From Sorangium cellulosum So0157-2 (GTDB lineage Bacteria > Myxococcota_A > Polyangia > Polyangiales > Polyangiaceae), in the NCBI RefSeq assembly GCF_000418325.1, contig NC_021658.1, positions 14,054,501 to 14,118,500 of the forward strand: 64,000 bases of DNA, in the 5' to 3' direction. Below the pieces are notes generated by a model. That model made no database searches and was not told the DNA's origin. It worked only from the letters and a program-made list of their open reading frames with translations. A program made the translations under genes and the position numbers. Below, one piece after another: positions 1 to 11,160 of the stretch (position 1 is the first letter of the stretch; each line of letters starts with the position of its first letter).

Positions 1-1
1 C

Positions 2-415
2 CGCGACGAACCCGTCCCCCGCCAGCCGCTCTCCCAGCGTGTCCAGCGACTCGCGGGTGGTCGCGTACGTGCGGTAGAGCGTGAGCACCGCGCGCGCCAC
101 GTTCGGTGAGCTCGCGACGAGCTCGCGCAGATCCGCGTTCGTGAGCCCGTGGCTCTCGAAGATGGGATCGCCGAACGCCTCGTGGAGATCGGCTGTCAGC
201 CGGACATCCTCTTCCGACGCGAAATTCTGGAGATCGAGCTGAAATATCTGGGCGAGCCGGATGAGCAGCGGCGCGGTCAACGGACGCCGGTTGTTCTCTA
301 TCAAGTTCAGATAACTCGCCGAGACACCGAGGCGCTCCGCCAGATCGACCTGCGTCATGTGCTCGCGGCGCCGGAGCGCACGGACTTTGGCTCCGAGTAG
401 AGGTGCATCGGCCAT
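2..415 (-). CDS. XRE-family transcriptional regulator, ScfR/RamB-like (3' end outside window)
   Basis: Translating the minus strand from the ATG at 415 gives MADAPLLGAKVRALRRREHM followed by a classic helix-turn-helix (TQVDLAERLGVSASYLNLIE, residues about 20-39), then a region like the start of the short-chain fatty-acid sensing part of ScfR/RamB/PrpC-type regulators. Only 138 codons are in the window; the gene runs off the left edge, so the expected ImmA/IrrE-like and C-terminal domains cannot be checked. It is divergent from aceB-aceA. Regulators of this family are known to control glyoxylate-shunt and short-chain acyl-CoA genes, so control of the adjacent aceB promoter is the natural inference. 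The HTH is seen; the ligand and target are inferred. Confidence 0.8.
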   Translation of the reverse strand, partial: MADAPLLGAKVRALRRREHMTQVDLAERLGVSASYLNLIENNRRPLTAPLLIRLAQIFQLDLQNFASEEDVRLTADLHEAFGDPIFESHGLTNADLRELVASSPNVARAVLTLYRTYATTRESLDTLGERLAGDGFVA

Positions 416-482
416 GGGGACCCTCCCGAACGTAGCTGAACTTACTGAACCCACGTGTAGGTGAAGCGCACCACCGTAGAAA

Positions 483-601
483 TTTACAATAGTTTACACG
501 TTGACAGCCTGTAAAGGCCTTTCGTCGACATCGTTATCCGCCTGCATTTCAAAGCGAAGTTGACGCTGAAACCCCGTCGACAAACATAGTTACGTTGTAA
601 C
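483..601. promoter_or_regulatory. aceB / regulator divergent control region with TTTACA repeats
   Basis: This AT-richer part of the 212-bp divergent gap holds TTTACA at 483-488, a second TTTACA at 493-498 and its inverse TGTAAA at 510-515. A perfect 5-3-5 palindrome GTTAC-GTT-GTAAC lies at 589-601, just ahead of the aceB ribosome-binding site. Such repeats are plausible operators for the divergent XRE regulator, and the 3' palindrome could block aceB. A TTGACA hexamer at 501-506 lies between the repeats, but I see no convincing -10 element with it. The repeats are seen; operator function is inferred. Confidence 0.4.
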
Positions 602-627
602 GACGCGCAGCGTTGCAGGAGATGTGG

Positions 628-2250
628 ATGAGCCAGAATCATGTGACCTCGAACCTGAGCCTGCTCGCTCCCCGCGTTGCGGGCGACGAGTCTGTCCTCA
701 CGCCAGAGGCCCTTCGCTTCCTCGCGAATCTCGGACGTAAGTTCGCTGACCGGGTTCCGGCCCTGCTCGCGCGGCGGCGCGGGGTGCAGGCGCGGCTCGA
801 CGAGGGCCAGCGGTTCGATTTCCTCCGGGAGACGCGCGACGTGCGCGAGGGGGACTGGGCCGTGGCGCCGCTGCCGGAGGACCTGCTCGACCGGCGGGTG
901 GAGATCACCGGGCCCGTCGATGCCAAGATGATCATCAATGCCTTGAACTCCGGCGCGAGCGTGTTCATGGCGGACTTCGAGGACGCCACCTCGCCGACGT
1001 GGAAGAACCTCATCGAGGGGCAGGCGGCGCTGCGGCTCGCGGCGCGGCGCGAGCTCCGTTACGAGGATCCGGCCACGGGCAAGCGCTACGCCCTCGGCGA
1101 CCGGCTCGCGACGCTGTTCGTGCGCCCGCGCGGCTGGCACCTCTGGGAGAAGCACGTCGAGCTCGACGGGAAGCCGCTGCCGGGCGGGCTCTTCGATTTC
1201 GGCCTGTTCTTCTTCCATAACGCGCGTGAGCTCGTCCGCCGCGGCACCGGGCCTTACTTCTACCTGCCGAAGATGGAGAGTCACCTGGAGGCGCGCCTCT
1301 GGAACGACGTGTTCCTCTTCGCGCAGGAGGCGGTCGGCCTGCCCGCGGGCACGATCAAGGCCACGGTCCTCATCGAGACGCTGCCCGCGGCGTTCGAGAT
1401 GGACGAGATCCTCTACGAGCTCCGCCAGCACTCGGCCGGGCTCAACTGCGGCCGTTGGGACTACATCTTCAGCTTCATCAAGAAGCTCCGGAACGACCCG
1501 ACGTGCGTGATGCCGGACCGCTCGCAGGTGACGATGGAGCAGCACTTCCTGCGCTCGTACACCCAGCTGCTCGTGAAGACCTGCCACCGCCGCGGCGTGC
1601 ACGCGATGGGCGGCATGGCGGCGCAGATCCCGATCAAGAGCGACCCCGACGCGAACCGCGCGGCGCTCGAGAAGGTGCGCGCCGACAAGCTGCGCGAGGT
1701 CAAGGACGGACACGACGGCACCTGGGTCGCCCACCCGGGGCTCGTGCCGCTCGCCCGCGAGGTGTTCGACGCGCACATGCCCGCGGCGAACCAGATCGAG
1801 CGGAAGCGCGAGGACGTCCGCGTGGAGGCGGCCGACCTCCTGCGCGTGCCGCCGGGCGCGCGCACCGAGGCCGGCCTGCGGCACAACATCCGCGTCGGCA
1901 TCCAATACCTCGAGGCGTGGATCAGCGGCCTCGGCTGCGTCCCGCTCTACAACCTGATGGAGGACGCGGCCACCGCGGAGATCTCGCGCACCCAGGTATG
2001 GCAGTGGATCCGCCACGAGGCGACGCTGGACGACGGCCAGCCGCTCACCGTGGAGCGCTTCCGCGCGGCGGTCGACGGCGAGATGGCCGCCCTGCGCGGC
2101 GCGCTCGGCGAGGCGCGCTTCGACGGCGGCCGCTTCGCCGACGCGCGCCAGCTCTTCGAGCGGCTGTCCGTCGGGGAGACCTTCGAGGAGTTCCTCACGC
2201 TGCCCGCTTACGAGCTCTTGATCTCGCGCGCCGGAGGCCAGGGCGCGTGA
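628..2250 (+). CDS. aceB: Malate synthase A
   Basis: Condenses glyoxylate with acetyl-CoA to malate, the second step of the glyoxylate shunt, in the cytoplasm. The 540-residue product has the usual malate synthase A length and signatures: ADFEDATSPTW (about residue 115), PRGWHLWEKHVELDG, PKMESHLEARLWNDVF, the long IKATVLIETLPAAFEMDEIL segment, MGGMAAQIPIK, and the C-terminal CVPLYNLMEDAATAEISR, which carries the region of the catalytic aspartate. I chose ATG 628 because AGGAG at 617-621 sits six bases before it; an in-frame TTG at 613 has no such signal. It is followed after 75 bp by aceA, so the two shunt enzymes probably form an operon under the divergent XRE regulator. Confidence 0.97.
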   Translation: MSQNHVTSNLSLLAPRVAGDESVLTPEALRFLANLGRKFADRVPALLARRRGVQARLDEGQRFDFLRETRDVREGDWAVAPLPEDLLDRRVEITGPVDAKMIINALNSGASVFMADFEDATSPTWKNLIEGQAALRLAARRELRYEDPATGKRYALGDRLATLFVRPRGWHLWEKHVELDGKPLPGGLFDFGLFFFHNARELVRRGTGPYFYLPKMESHLEARLWNDVFLFAQEAVGLPAGTIKATVLIETLPAAFEMDEILYELRQHSAGLNCGRWDYIFSFIKKLRNDPTCVMPDRSQVTMEQHFLRSYTQLLVKTCHRRGVHAMGGMAAQIPIKSDPDANRAALEKVRADKLREVKDGHDGTWVAHPGLVPLAREVFDAHMPAANQIERKREDVRVEAADLLRVPPGARTEAGLRHNIRVGIQYLEAWISGLGCVPLYNLMEDAATAEISRTQVWQWIRHEATLDDGQPLTVERFRAAVDGEMAALRGALGEARFDGGRFADARQLFERLSVGETFEEFLTLPAYELLISRAGGQGA

Positions 2251-2325
2251 CGCTCGGCCACCCTGTTTCGACGTCGACACAGCGGCAGCTGCCGCCTGCA
2301 ACCCCAACGCACTAGGAGCCCAGTC

Positions 2326-3624
2326 ATGTCCGCTGCTTTCCCGCTCAATACGCCGATCTCCGCCGATTCCCTGCACGCGACGCCGAGCGACGTCGCCCCC
2401 GGCCGATGGAGCGGCATCGTGCGCCCGTACTCCGAGGCCGACGTCGCGCGCCTCCGCGGCACCGTCCGTATCGATTACACCCTCGCCTCCCTCGGGGCCA
2501 AGCGGCTCTGGAACCTGATGCACAGCGAGCCCTACGTGGCGGCGCTCGGCGCGCTCACCGGCAACCAGGCGATGCAGCAGGTCCGGGCCGGGCTCAAGGC
2601 GATCTACCTGAGCGGCTGGCAGGTGGCGGCGGACAACAACGAGGCCGGGACGATGTACCCCGACCAGAGCCTGTATCCGGCCAACAGCGTCCCGACGCTC
2701 GTGCGGCGCATCAACCAGGCGCTCCTCCGCGCCGACCAGATCGAGACCGCCGAGGGCAAGTCGGGGCGCTACTGGCTCGCCCCCATCATGGCCGACGCCG
2801 AGGCCGGCTTCGGAGGGCCGCTGAACGCCTTCGAGCTCATGAAGGCCATGATCGAGGCCGGCGCCGCGGGCGTGCACTTCGAGGACCAGCTGGCGTCCGA
2901 GAAGAAGTGCGGGCACATGGGCGGCAAGGTCCTCGTCCCGACCAGCCAGTTCATCCGCACCCTCGTCGCCGCCCGCCTCGCCAGCGACGTCATGGGCGTG
3001 CCGACCGTCCTCGTCGCGCGCACCGACGCCGACAGCGCCAAGCTCATCACCTCGGACATCGACCCGCGCGACAAGCCGTTCATCCCCGGCGAGCGCACGC
3101 CCGAGGGCTTCTACGTGCTGAAGGGCGGCCTCGAGGCGGCCATCGCGCGCGGGCTCGCCTACGCGCCCTACGCCGACCTCGTCTGGTGCGAGACCTCGAC
3201 GCCGGACCTCGACCAGGCGCGGCGCTTCGCGGAGGGGATCCACAAGCAGTTCCCGGGCAAGCCGCTCGCCTACAACTGCTCTCCTTCGTTCAACTGGAAG
3301 AAGCACCTCGACGACGCGACGATCGCGCGGTTCCAGCGCGAGCTCGGCGCGATGGGGTACAAGTTCCAGTTCGTCACCCTCGCCGGGTTCCACGCGCTCA
3401 ACCACAGCATGTTCGAGCTCGCCAGGCAGTACCAGCGCCGCGGCATGTCCGCGTACTCCGAGCTCCAGCAGGCCGAGTTCGCCGGCGAGCAGTTCGGCTA
3501 CAGCGCCACGCGCCACCAGCGCGAGGTCGGGACGGGCTACTTCGACGAGGTCGCCCAGGTGATCTCGGGCGGCGCGGCGTCCACGCTGGCCCTGCACGAG
3601 TCGACCGAGGCCGCCCAGTTCTGA
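2326..3624 (+). CDS. aceA: Isocitrate lyase
   Basis: Splits isocitrate to succinate and glyoxylate, the first step of the glyoxylate shunt. The 432-residue product is of normal bacterial length and has the catalytic KKCGHMGGKVL loop (cysteine near residue 196), the substrate-site segments GYPDQSL-like MYPDQSLYPANSVP and LAYNCSPSFNW, and LVARTDADSAKL. The start ATG 2326 follows GGAGCCC. It lies 75 bp downstream of aceB on the same strand, so a co-transcribed aceBA unit is likely, allowing growth on acetate or fatty acids, which fits a lipid- and prey-consuming myxobacterium. Confidence 0.97.
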   Translation: MSAAFPLNTPISADSLHATPSDVAPGRWSGIVRPYSEADVARLRGTVRIDYTLASLGAKRLWNLMHSEPYVAALGALTGNQAMQQVRAGLKAIYLSGWQVAADNNEAGTMYPDQSLYPANSVPTLVRRINQALLRADQIETAEGKSGRYWLAPIMADAEAGFGGPLNAFELMKAMIEAGAAGVHFEDQLASEKKCGHMGGKVLVPTSQFIRTLVAARLASDVMGVPTVLVARTDADSAKLITSDIDPRDKPFIPGERTPEGFYVLKGGLEAAIARGLAYAPYADLVWCETSTPDLDQARRFAEGIHKQFPGKPLAYNCSPSFNWKKHLDDATIARFQRELGAMGYKFQFVTLAGFHALNHSMFELARQYQRRGMSAYSELQQAEFAGEQFGYSATRHQREVGTGYFDEVAQVISGGAASTLALHESTEAAQF

Positions 3625-3855
3625 CCGCCCGCGCGGGCGCGCGCCGCTCCGCCGCGCACGTCCGCGCGTCGCCCACGCCGCCGCCGGTAGGCCCGCCGCC
3701 GCGCCCCGCCCGAGAGGCGGGCGTCCGCGGCGGGAGCGGCCGCGCGGCGCCCTCTTCCACGGTGGTCCAGGGGGGGCCGTTCGAGTAGGCTCCGCTCGGG
3801 CGGCGGCGCCCGGCTGCGCCCGGCCGCGTCGCCCGAGCCGAGGTGAAAGACAGCT

Positions 3856-6210
<2,355 letters not shown>

Positions 6211-6399
6211 CTCTCCCACCCACACGCTGCTTCGCATCCCCCCTGCTCAGGGTGCGCGGGAGTGCTGCGCTCTGCGTTGTCCCCCGCCCGGCACCTGACT
6301 ACGTGATGCGTGTCATGGCAGTGTGGAGAAACATGTCCCGCAAAATGTCTATAAAAAAATTGAACTTATGAGCGGGAGTGGTGTAGATGAAATAGGACT

Positions 6400-7203
6400 A
6401 TGGAATCTGCACGCCAATTCGCTCTCATCGTCTGCGTGGCGGTGTCGACCTCGCAGGCCGCTTGTATCGCGTCTACCGAGCTCGATGGCCTCGCTGGTGA
6501 GGATGAGGTGGTGGCGGAGGTGCAGCAGGAGGTCGTGGTCTACAACGCGCTGACCCACAACGCGCTGACCCACAACGCGCTGACCCACAACGGTCTGATG
6601 GGCAATCCGTTCACCAGCGAGGCGCTCCGTGACCCCGAGTCGCGGGAGCTCCTCAGCTTCATCGTGAGCTGCGCTCTGCCGGAGGACGAGAAGATTACGG
6701 TCGAGGTCGACCGCCGCTCCTACACCTTCGTCGGGGAGCTCGGGCTCGCGCCCGAGTGGGGCCGGAGGAACGGCTCCTGTGGTGAAAAGTGCCAGGAGTG
6801 GGTGTCGGCCTGCCTCCTCTCCCGCGTGAACTACCGGGGCGAGCACGTGCCGATCTCGCTCCGCGGCAAGAACGACGCGCTCTCGTCCACGAGGAGGGAG
6901 CGCGACAAGTACGAGGAGCCGGAGGCGACCTACTACGGCAACGTCTTCCTCAAGAACCAGCGCCGCTTCGCCTGCCTCGCGCCAGGGCAGAGGTCGATCC
7001 CCCGCGTCTGCGGCCCCTCGATCGACGACTGCGTGGTCGACGTCGTGGGCAAGTGTGAGGACGTGTGCGACGGCCCGCGGCACGACGGCAGCTACACGGA
7101 CTGCCGCGACCGGAAGCCCCTCATCGAGCTCCCGTGCGGGACCCGCATCTTTCCGCGCGGCACCGACAGCTACAAGGCCTCGGTGAGCGTCTTCCTCGAG
7201 TAG
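6400..7203 (+). CDS. NAL-repeat lipoprotein 1 (uncharacterised family), partner of downstream kinase
   Basis: 267 residues. An N-terminal signal ending in a lipobox-like TSQAAC is followed by an acidic stretch and then three perfect copies of the pentapeptide NALTH plus degenerate NGLMG. The C-terminal 190 residues contain FIVSCAL, GELGLAPEW, EWVSACLLSR and several further cysteines, and end in VSVFLE. The same layout recurs in the genes at 17130-18194 and 54187-55038, so this is a paralogous family. I recognise no known enzymatic domain. The pentapeptide has Ala immediately before Leu, unlike the A(D/N)LxX of standard pentapeptide-repeat proteins. The giant kinase gene begins 11 bp after its stop on the same strand, the same arrangement as the second copy. 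Start chosen at ATG 6400 with AGGA just upstream. Confidence 0.75.
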   Translation: MESARQFALIVCVAVSTSQAACIASTELDGLAGEDEVVAEVQQEVVVYNALTHNALTHNALTHNGLMGNPFTSEALRDPESRELLSFIVSCALPEDEKITVEVDRRSYTFVGELGLAPEWGRRNGSCGEKCQEWVSACLLSRVNYRGEHVPISLRGKNDALSSTRRERDKYEEPEATYYGNVFLKNQRRFACLAPGQRSIPRVCGPSIDDCVVDVVGKCEDVCDGPRHDGSYTDCRDRKPLIELPCGTRIFPRGTDSYKASVSVFLE

Positions 7204-7214
7204 CATCGAGCAGC

Positions 7215-10200
7215 GTGGAGTCCGGGGCCGTCCTCGCGAGCCGATTCGTCGTCGAGCAGCAGGTTGCGGCCGGGGGGATGGGGACGGTCTACCGCGCCCA
7301 CGATCGCCTCGACGCGCGCCACGTCGCCCTCAAGCTCCTGCACAGCCGCGAGGCCTTCGACGTCGAGCGCTTCGAGCGCGAGTCGCAGATCCTCGCCGAG
7401 CTGAGCCACCCCGGGATCGTGCGGTACGTCGCCCACGGCCGGACGGGCGCCGGGGACCACTACCTCGCCATGGAGTGGCTCGAGGGCGAGGACCTGGCGG
7501 CGTGCCTCGCGCGCCGGCAGCTCTCGCTCGCCGAGAGCCTCGGGGTGCTGCGCAGGACGGCGGACGCGCTCGCCTTCGCGCACTCGCGCGGGATCATCCA
7601 CCGCGACGTCAAGCCGAGCAACATCTTCCTCGTCGCCGGCGACGTCGCTCAGCTCAAGCTCGTCGACTTCGGGATCGCGCGGCCCGACGGCGAGTCGCGG
7701 CGGCTGACCTACACCGGCGGGATCCTCGGGACGCCCGGGTACATCGCGCCCGAGCAGATCGAGAGCGGGAGCTCCCTCGACGCGCGCGCGGACGTGTTCT
7801 CGCTGGCGTGCGTGTTCTACGAGTGCATCGCGGGCCGCCCGGCCTTCGAGGGGGCGCACGTCATGGCCGCGCTCGCCAAGCTCCTGTTCCAGCAGACGCC
7901 AAGGCTGCGCGACGTCCGCGCGGACGTGCCGGAGCCGCTGGAGCAGCTCATCGACCGGATGATGGCGAAGAACCCCGAGGAGCGGCCGCGCGACTGCGGC
8001 GAGGTCGGGGTGCAGCTCGCGCAGCTGGCGGAGGCGCTCGACGCCTGGACGACGCCGCGGCCCGCCACGCTGGCGTCGCCGCGCGACGCGACCATGCGCT
8101 CGGCGCGGCCCCCGGGCTTCCTCACGCGCAGCGAGCAGCGGCTCGTGTCGCTCGTGCTCGCCGGCGAGCCGGACGACGTCGAGATGAGCGTGGCGGCGGC
8201 CGGCGGCGTCCCGAGCGCCTCGGACGTCTCGAGCGTGCTGCAGGAGATCTCGAGCGAGGGCCCGGGCTCCTCGGTGCCTCGCTCGGAGGTGCGCGCCGCG
8301 GTGGAGCCGTACGGCGCGCACATCACCGAGATCTCGCGCGGGTCGCTCATCGCGATCCTCGCCGGCGCCGGCAGCGCCGTGGACCGGGCGGAGCGGGCGG
8401 CGCGGTGCGCGCTCGCCCTGCGCGCGCGGTTCCCGGGCATCCCGCTCGCCGTCGCGACGGGGCGCGGGGTGTCGTCGGCGAAGCTCATCGAGGGCGACGT
8501 GATCGACCGGGGGGTGCGCGCCCTGCGGGCGGCGCAGGGCGGCGTCGTCCGGCTCGACGACGTCACCGCCAGCGTCGTCGGCGGCCGGCTCAAGATCGAC
8601 ACGGACGAGAAGGGGCCGTTCCTCGCGAGCGAGACGGCGGCCGACGAGAGCACCCCCGTCCTGCTCGGCAAGCCGAGCGTCTGGGTCGGCCGCAGCCGCG
8701 AGCTGTCCATGCTGGAGGGCGTGTTCTCCGGCTGCGTGAGCGAGTCGCTGGCGAGCGCGGTCTTGGTGATCGGCCCGGCCGGCGCCGGCAAGTCGCGGCT
8801 CCGCCTGGAGTTCCTCACCCGGGTGCGGCGCCAGTTCGGGACGGTGGAGATCCTCGCCGGCCGGGCCGAGTCGGTGGCCGCGGGGTCGCCGTTCGGCCTC
8901 ATCGCGGACGCGATCCGCAAGTCGGCGGGGATGCGCGAGGGCGAGCCGGTGGAGGCCCGGCGGCGCAAGCTGAAGCGGCGGCTCGGGCGCCACCTGAGCG
9001 GCGACGCGCTGAACCGGGTCGCGGCGTTCCTGGGCGAGCTCACGCGGACGCCGTTCCCCGACGGCGAGACGAGCGGGCTGCGCGCGGCGCGCGACAACGC
9101 GATGCTGATGGCCGACGCGACGCGCGCGGCCTGGGAGGACTGGCTCGCCGCCGAGTGCGCGGCGCAGCCGGTGCTGCTCGTGCTCGAGGACCTGCAGTGG
9201 GGCGACCCGGCGACCGTGCGCCTCATCGACCAGACGCTGCGGAACCTCCGGGATCTGCCGCTCACGCTGCTCGCGCTGGCCCGACCCGAGGTCAGCAAGC
9301 AGTTCCCCGGCCTGTGGACGGATCGCGAGGTGCAGACGATCAAGCTCGGGCCGCTGCCCGCCAAGGCGAGCGAGCGGATGGTGCGCAGCGCCCTCGGCGA
9401 GGACACGCCCGCCGAGATCGTGGCCCGGGTCGTGGAGCGGGCCGACGGCAACCCGTTCTACCTGGAGGAGCTCATCCGCGCGGTCGCGGACGGCAAGGGG
9501 GACGTGCTGCCCGACTCGGTGCTGGGCACGGTCGAGGCGCGGCTCGACGCCGAGGGGCACGAGGCGAAGCGGGTGCTGCGGGCGGCGAGCATCTTCGGCG
9601 ATCGGTTCTCGAAGCTCGCGGTTGCGGCGCTGCTCGGCGGCGCCTCGCGCGTGAAGGAGACCGAGACGTGGCTCGACGCGCTGGCGGCGCGCGAGCTCAT
9701 CGCGCCGGCCCAGACGCCGGGGTGGCTCATCCCGACCGACTACGTCTTCCGCCACGCGATCGTGCGCGAGGCCGCGTACGCGATGCTGACGGAGCCGGAC
9801 CGCGCCCTCGGCCACAAGCTGGCCGGCGAGTGGCTCGAGCGGAGCGGGCACACCGACGCGATGGCGATGGCGGAGCACTTCCGGCTCGGCGGCGAGCCGG
9901 CGCGCGCGGTGAAGTGGTACCGGCGGGCCGCGGAGCAGGCGCTGGAGGCGAACGATCTCGCGAGCGCGCTCGCGCGCGCCGAGATGGGCGTGCGGTGCGG
10001 GGCGGCCGACGAGGAGCTCGGGCGGCTGCGGCTCGTGGAGGCCGAGATCAGCCTGTGGCAGCAGGAGACGGCGCTCGCCGTGCAGCGCGGCACCGAGGCG
10101 GCGAGCCTCGTCCGGATCGGCAGCTCGGCGTGGTTCCGCGCCATCGGGCAGGTGATCGTCGCGGAGGGGAAGCTCGGCCACTTCGATCGGGTCGAGGCCT

Positions 10201-11156
10201 GGACGACGCGGGTGGCCGAGGCGGCGGGCGCGATGAGCGCCCGGATCATGTGCCTGTGCGAGGGCGCGACGTACCTGGTCTTCGGCGGCCGTTACGCGGC
10301 GGCCGATCGGCTGATCCAGATGCTCGACGCGGTCGCGAGCGAGCCCGCCGGGCTCGAGCCGCAGGCGGTGGGGCTCTACCAGCAGGCGCGCGCGTTCCGG
10401 GCGCAGACGAAGGGCGACATCGGGGCGGCGCTGAGCGGGCTCACGGCGGCGCTCGCGGCGTTCGAGCTGGCCGGCGATCGCCGGAACGCCTGCACGGTGC
10501 GCGAGAACCTGGGCTTCTTGTACGGCGAGCTCGGCGACTTCGAGGTGGCCGAGTCGGCGCTCCGCACGGCGCTCGCGGCGGCGCAGCGCATGGGCCTCGA
10601 CGACCTGGAGACGGCGGCGCTCCAGAACCTCGGCTACGTCATCGCCCACCTCGGGCAGCTGGAGGAGGCGAAGCTCCTCGAGCAGCGCGCGGCGGCGGCG
10701 TTCCAGCAGCAGGGCGACCGGCGGATGGAGGGCGTGACGCTGACGTACCTCGCGAAGATCCTGCTGCTCTCGGGCGACCCGGCGGGCGCCGAGCGCGAGG
10801 CGCGCGCGGCGGTCGAGGCGCTGACGGTGGTGCCGCCGCTGCGCGCCGCCGCGGTCGCGGTGCTCTCGCGCGCGCTGCTCGCGCAAGGCCGGGAGGACGA
10901 GGCGCTGCCGGCCGCGCGCGAGGCGTTCGCGCAGCTCGAGGAGGCGGGCTCGCTCGAGGAGGGCGAGGCGCTGGTGCGGCTCGCCTACGCCGAGGCGCTG
11001 GCCGCCGCCGGGGCCGAGCGGGAGGCGGCGGAGGCGCTCGCCGCCGCGCGCGAGCACCTGCTCAGCCGCGCGGAGAAGATCAGCGATCCGAGCTTCCGCG
11101 AGCGCTTCTTGACGTGCGTGCCCGACAACGCGAGGACGCTGGCGCTCGCCGGGTGA
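7215..11156 (+). CDS. Giant Ser/Thr protein kinase with cyclase-like, AAA ATPase and TPR regions
   Basis: About 1313 residues from GTG 7215; the open frame extends further upstream but overlaps the lipoprotein gene. The kinase domain (about 12-285) is complete: GGMGTVY glycine loop, ALKLL lysine, IIHRDVKPSNIF, VDFGIAR and GYIAPEQ. Residues about 310-460 look like a degenerate class III nucleotide-cyclase domain. A STAND/AAA-type ATPase follows, with GRSRELSML, Walker A GPAGAGKS (about 520) and Walker B VLLVLEDLQWGD (about 655). TPR-like helices fill 880-1300. No membrane segment is apparent, so it is cytosolic. The order kinase-cyclase-like-ATPase-TPR is common in myxobacteria. It is probably co-transcribed with the NAL-repeat lipoprotein 11 bp upstream; the substrate is unknown. 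Confidence 0.9.
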   Translation: MESGAVLASRFVVEQQVAAGGMGTVYRAHDRLDARHVALKLLHSREAFDVERFERESQILAELSHPGIVRYVAHGRTGAGDHYLAMEWLEGEDLAACLARRQLSLAESLGVLRRTADALAFAHSRGIIHRDVKPSNIFLVAGDVAQLKLVDFGIARPDGESRRLTYTGGILGTPGYIAPEQIESGSSLDARADVFSLACVFYECIAGRPAFEGAHVMAALAKLLFQQTPRLRDVRADVPEPLEQLIDRMMAKNPEERPRDCGEVGVQLAQLAEALDAWTTPRPATLASPRDATMRSARPPGFLTRSEQRLVSLVLAGEPDDVEMSVAAAGGVPSASDVSSVLQEISSEGPGSSVPRSEVRAAVEPYGAHITEISRGSLIAILAGAGSAVDRAERAARCALALRARFPGIPLAVATGRGVSSAKLIEGDVIDRGVRALRAAQGGVVRLDDVTASVVGGRLKIDTDEKGPFLASETAADESTPVLLGKPSVWVGRSRELSMLEGVFSGCVSESLASAVLVIGPAGAGKSRLRLEFLTRVRRQFGTVEILAGRAESVAAGSPFGLIADAIRKSAGMREGEPVEARRRKLKRRLGRHLSGDALNRVAAFLGELTRTPFPDGETSGLRAARDNAMLMADATRAAWEDWLAAECAAQPVLLVLEDLQWGDPATVRLIDQTLRNLRDLPLTLLALARPEVSKQFPGLWTDREVQTIKLGPLPAKASERMVRSALGEDTPAEIVARVVERADGNPFYLEELIRAVADGKGDVLPDSVLGTVEARLDAEGHEAKRVLRAASIFGDRFSKLAVAALLGGASRVKETETWLDALAARELIAPAQTPGWLIPTDYVFRHAIVREAAYAMLTEPDRALGHKLAGEWLERSGHTDAMAMAEHFRLGGEPARAVKWYRRAAEQALEANDLASALARAEMGVRCGAADEELGRLRLVEAEISLWQQETALAVQRGTEAASLVRIGSSAWFRAIGQVIVAEGKLGHFDRVEAWTTRVAEAAGAMSARIMCLCEGATYLVFGGRYAAADRLIQMLDAVASEPAGLEPQAVGLYQQARAFRAQTKGDIGAALSGLTAALAAFELAGDRRNACTVRENLGFLYGELGDFEVAESALRTALAAAQRMGLDDLETAALQNLGYVIAHLGQLEEAKLLEQRAAAAFQQQGDRRMEGVTLTYLAKILLLSGDPAGAEREARAAVEALTVVPPLRAAAVAVLSRALLAQGREDEALPAAREAFAQLEEAGSLEEGEALVRLAYAEALAAAGAEREAAEALAAAREHLLSRAEKISDPSFRERFLTCVPDNARTLALAG

Positions 11157-11160
11157 CGGG

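Noticed and set aside
7170..11057. Long antisense frame opposite the first giant kinase
   Set aside because: The plus strand encodes a complete kinase with all catalytic motifs; the antisense product is a low-complexity shadow.
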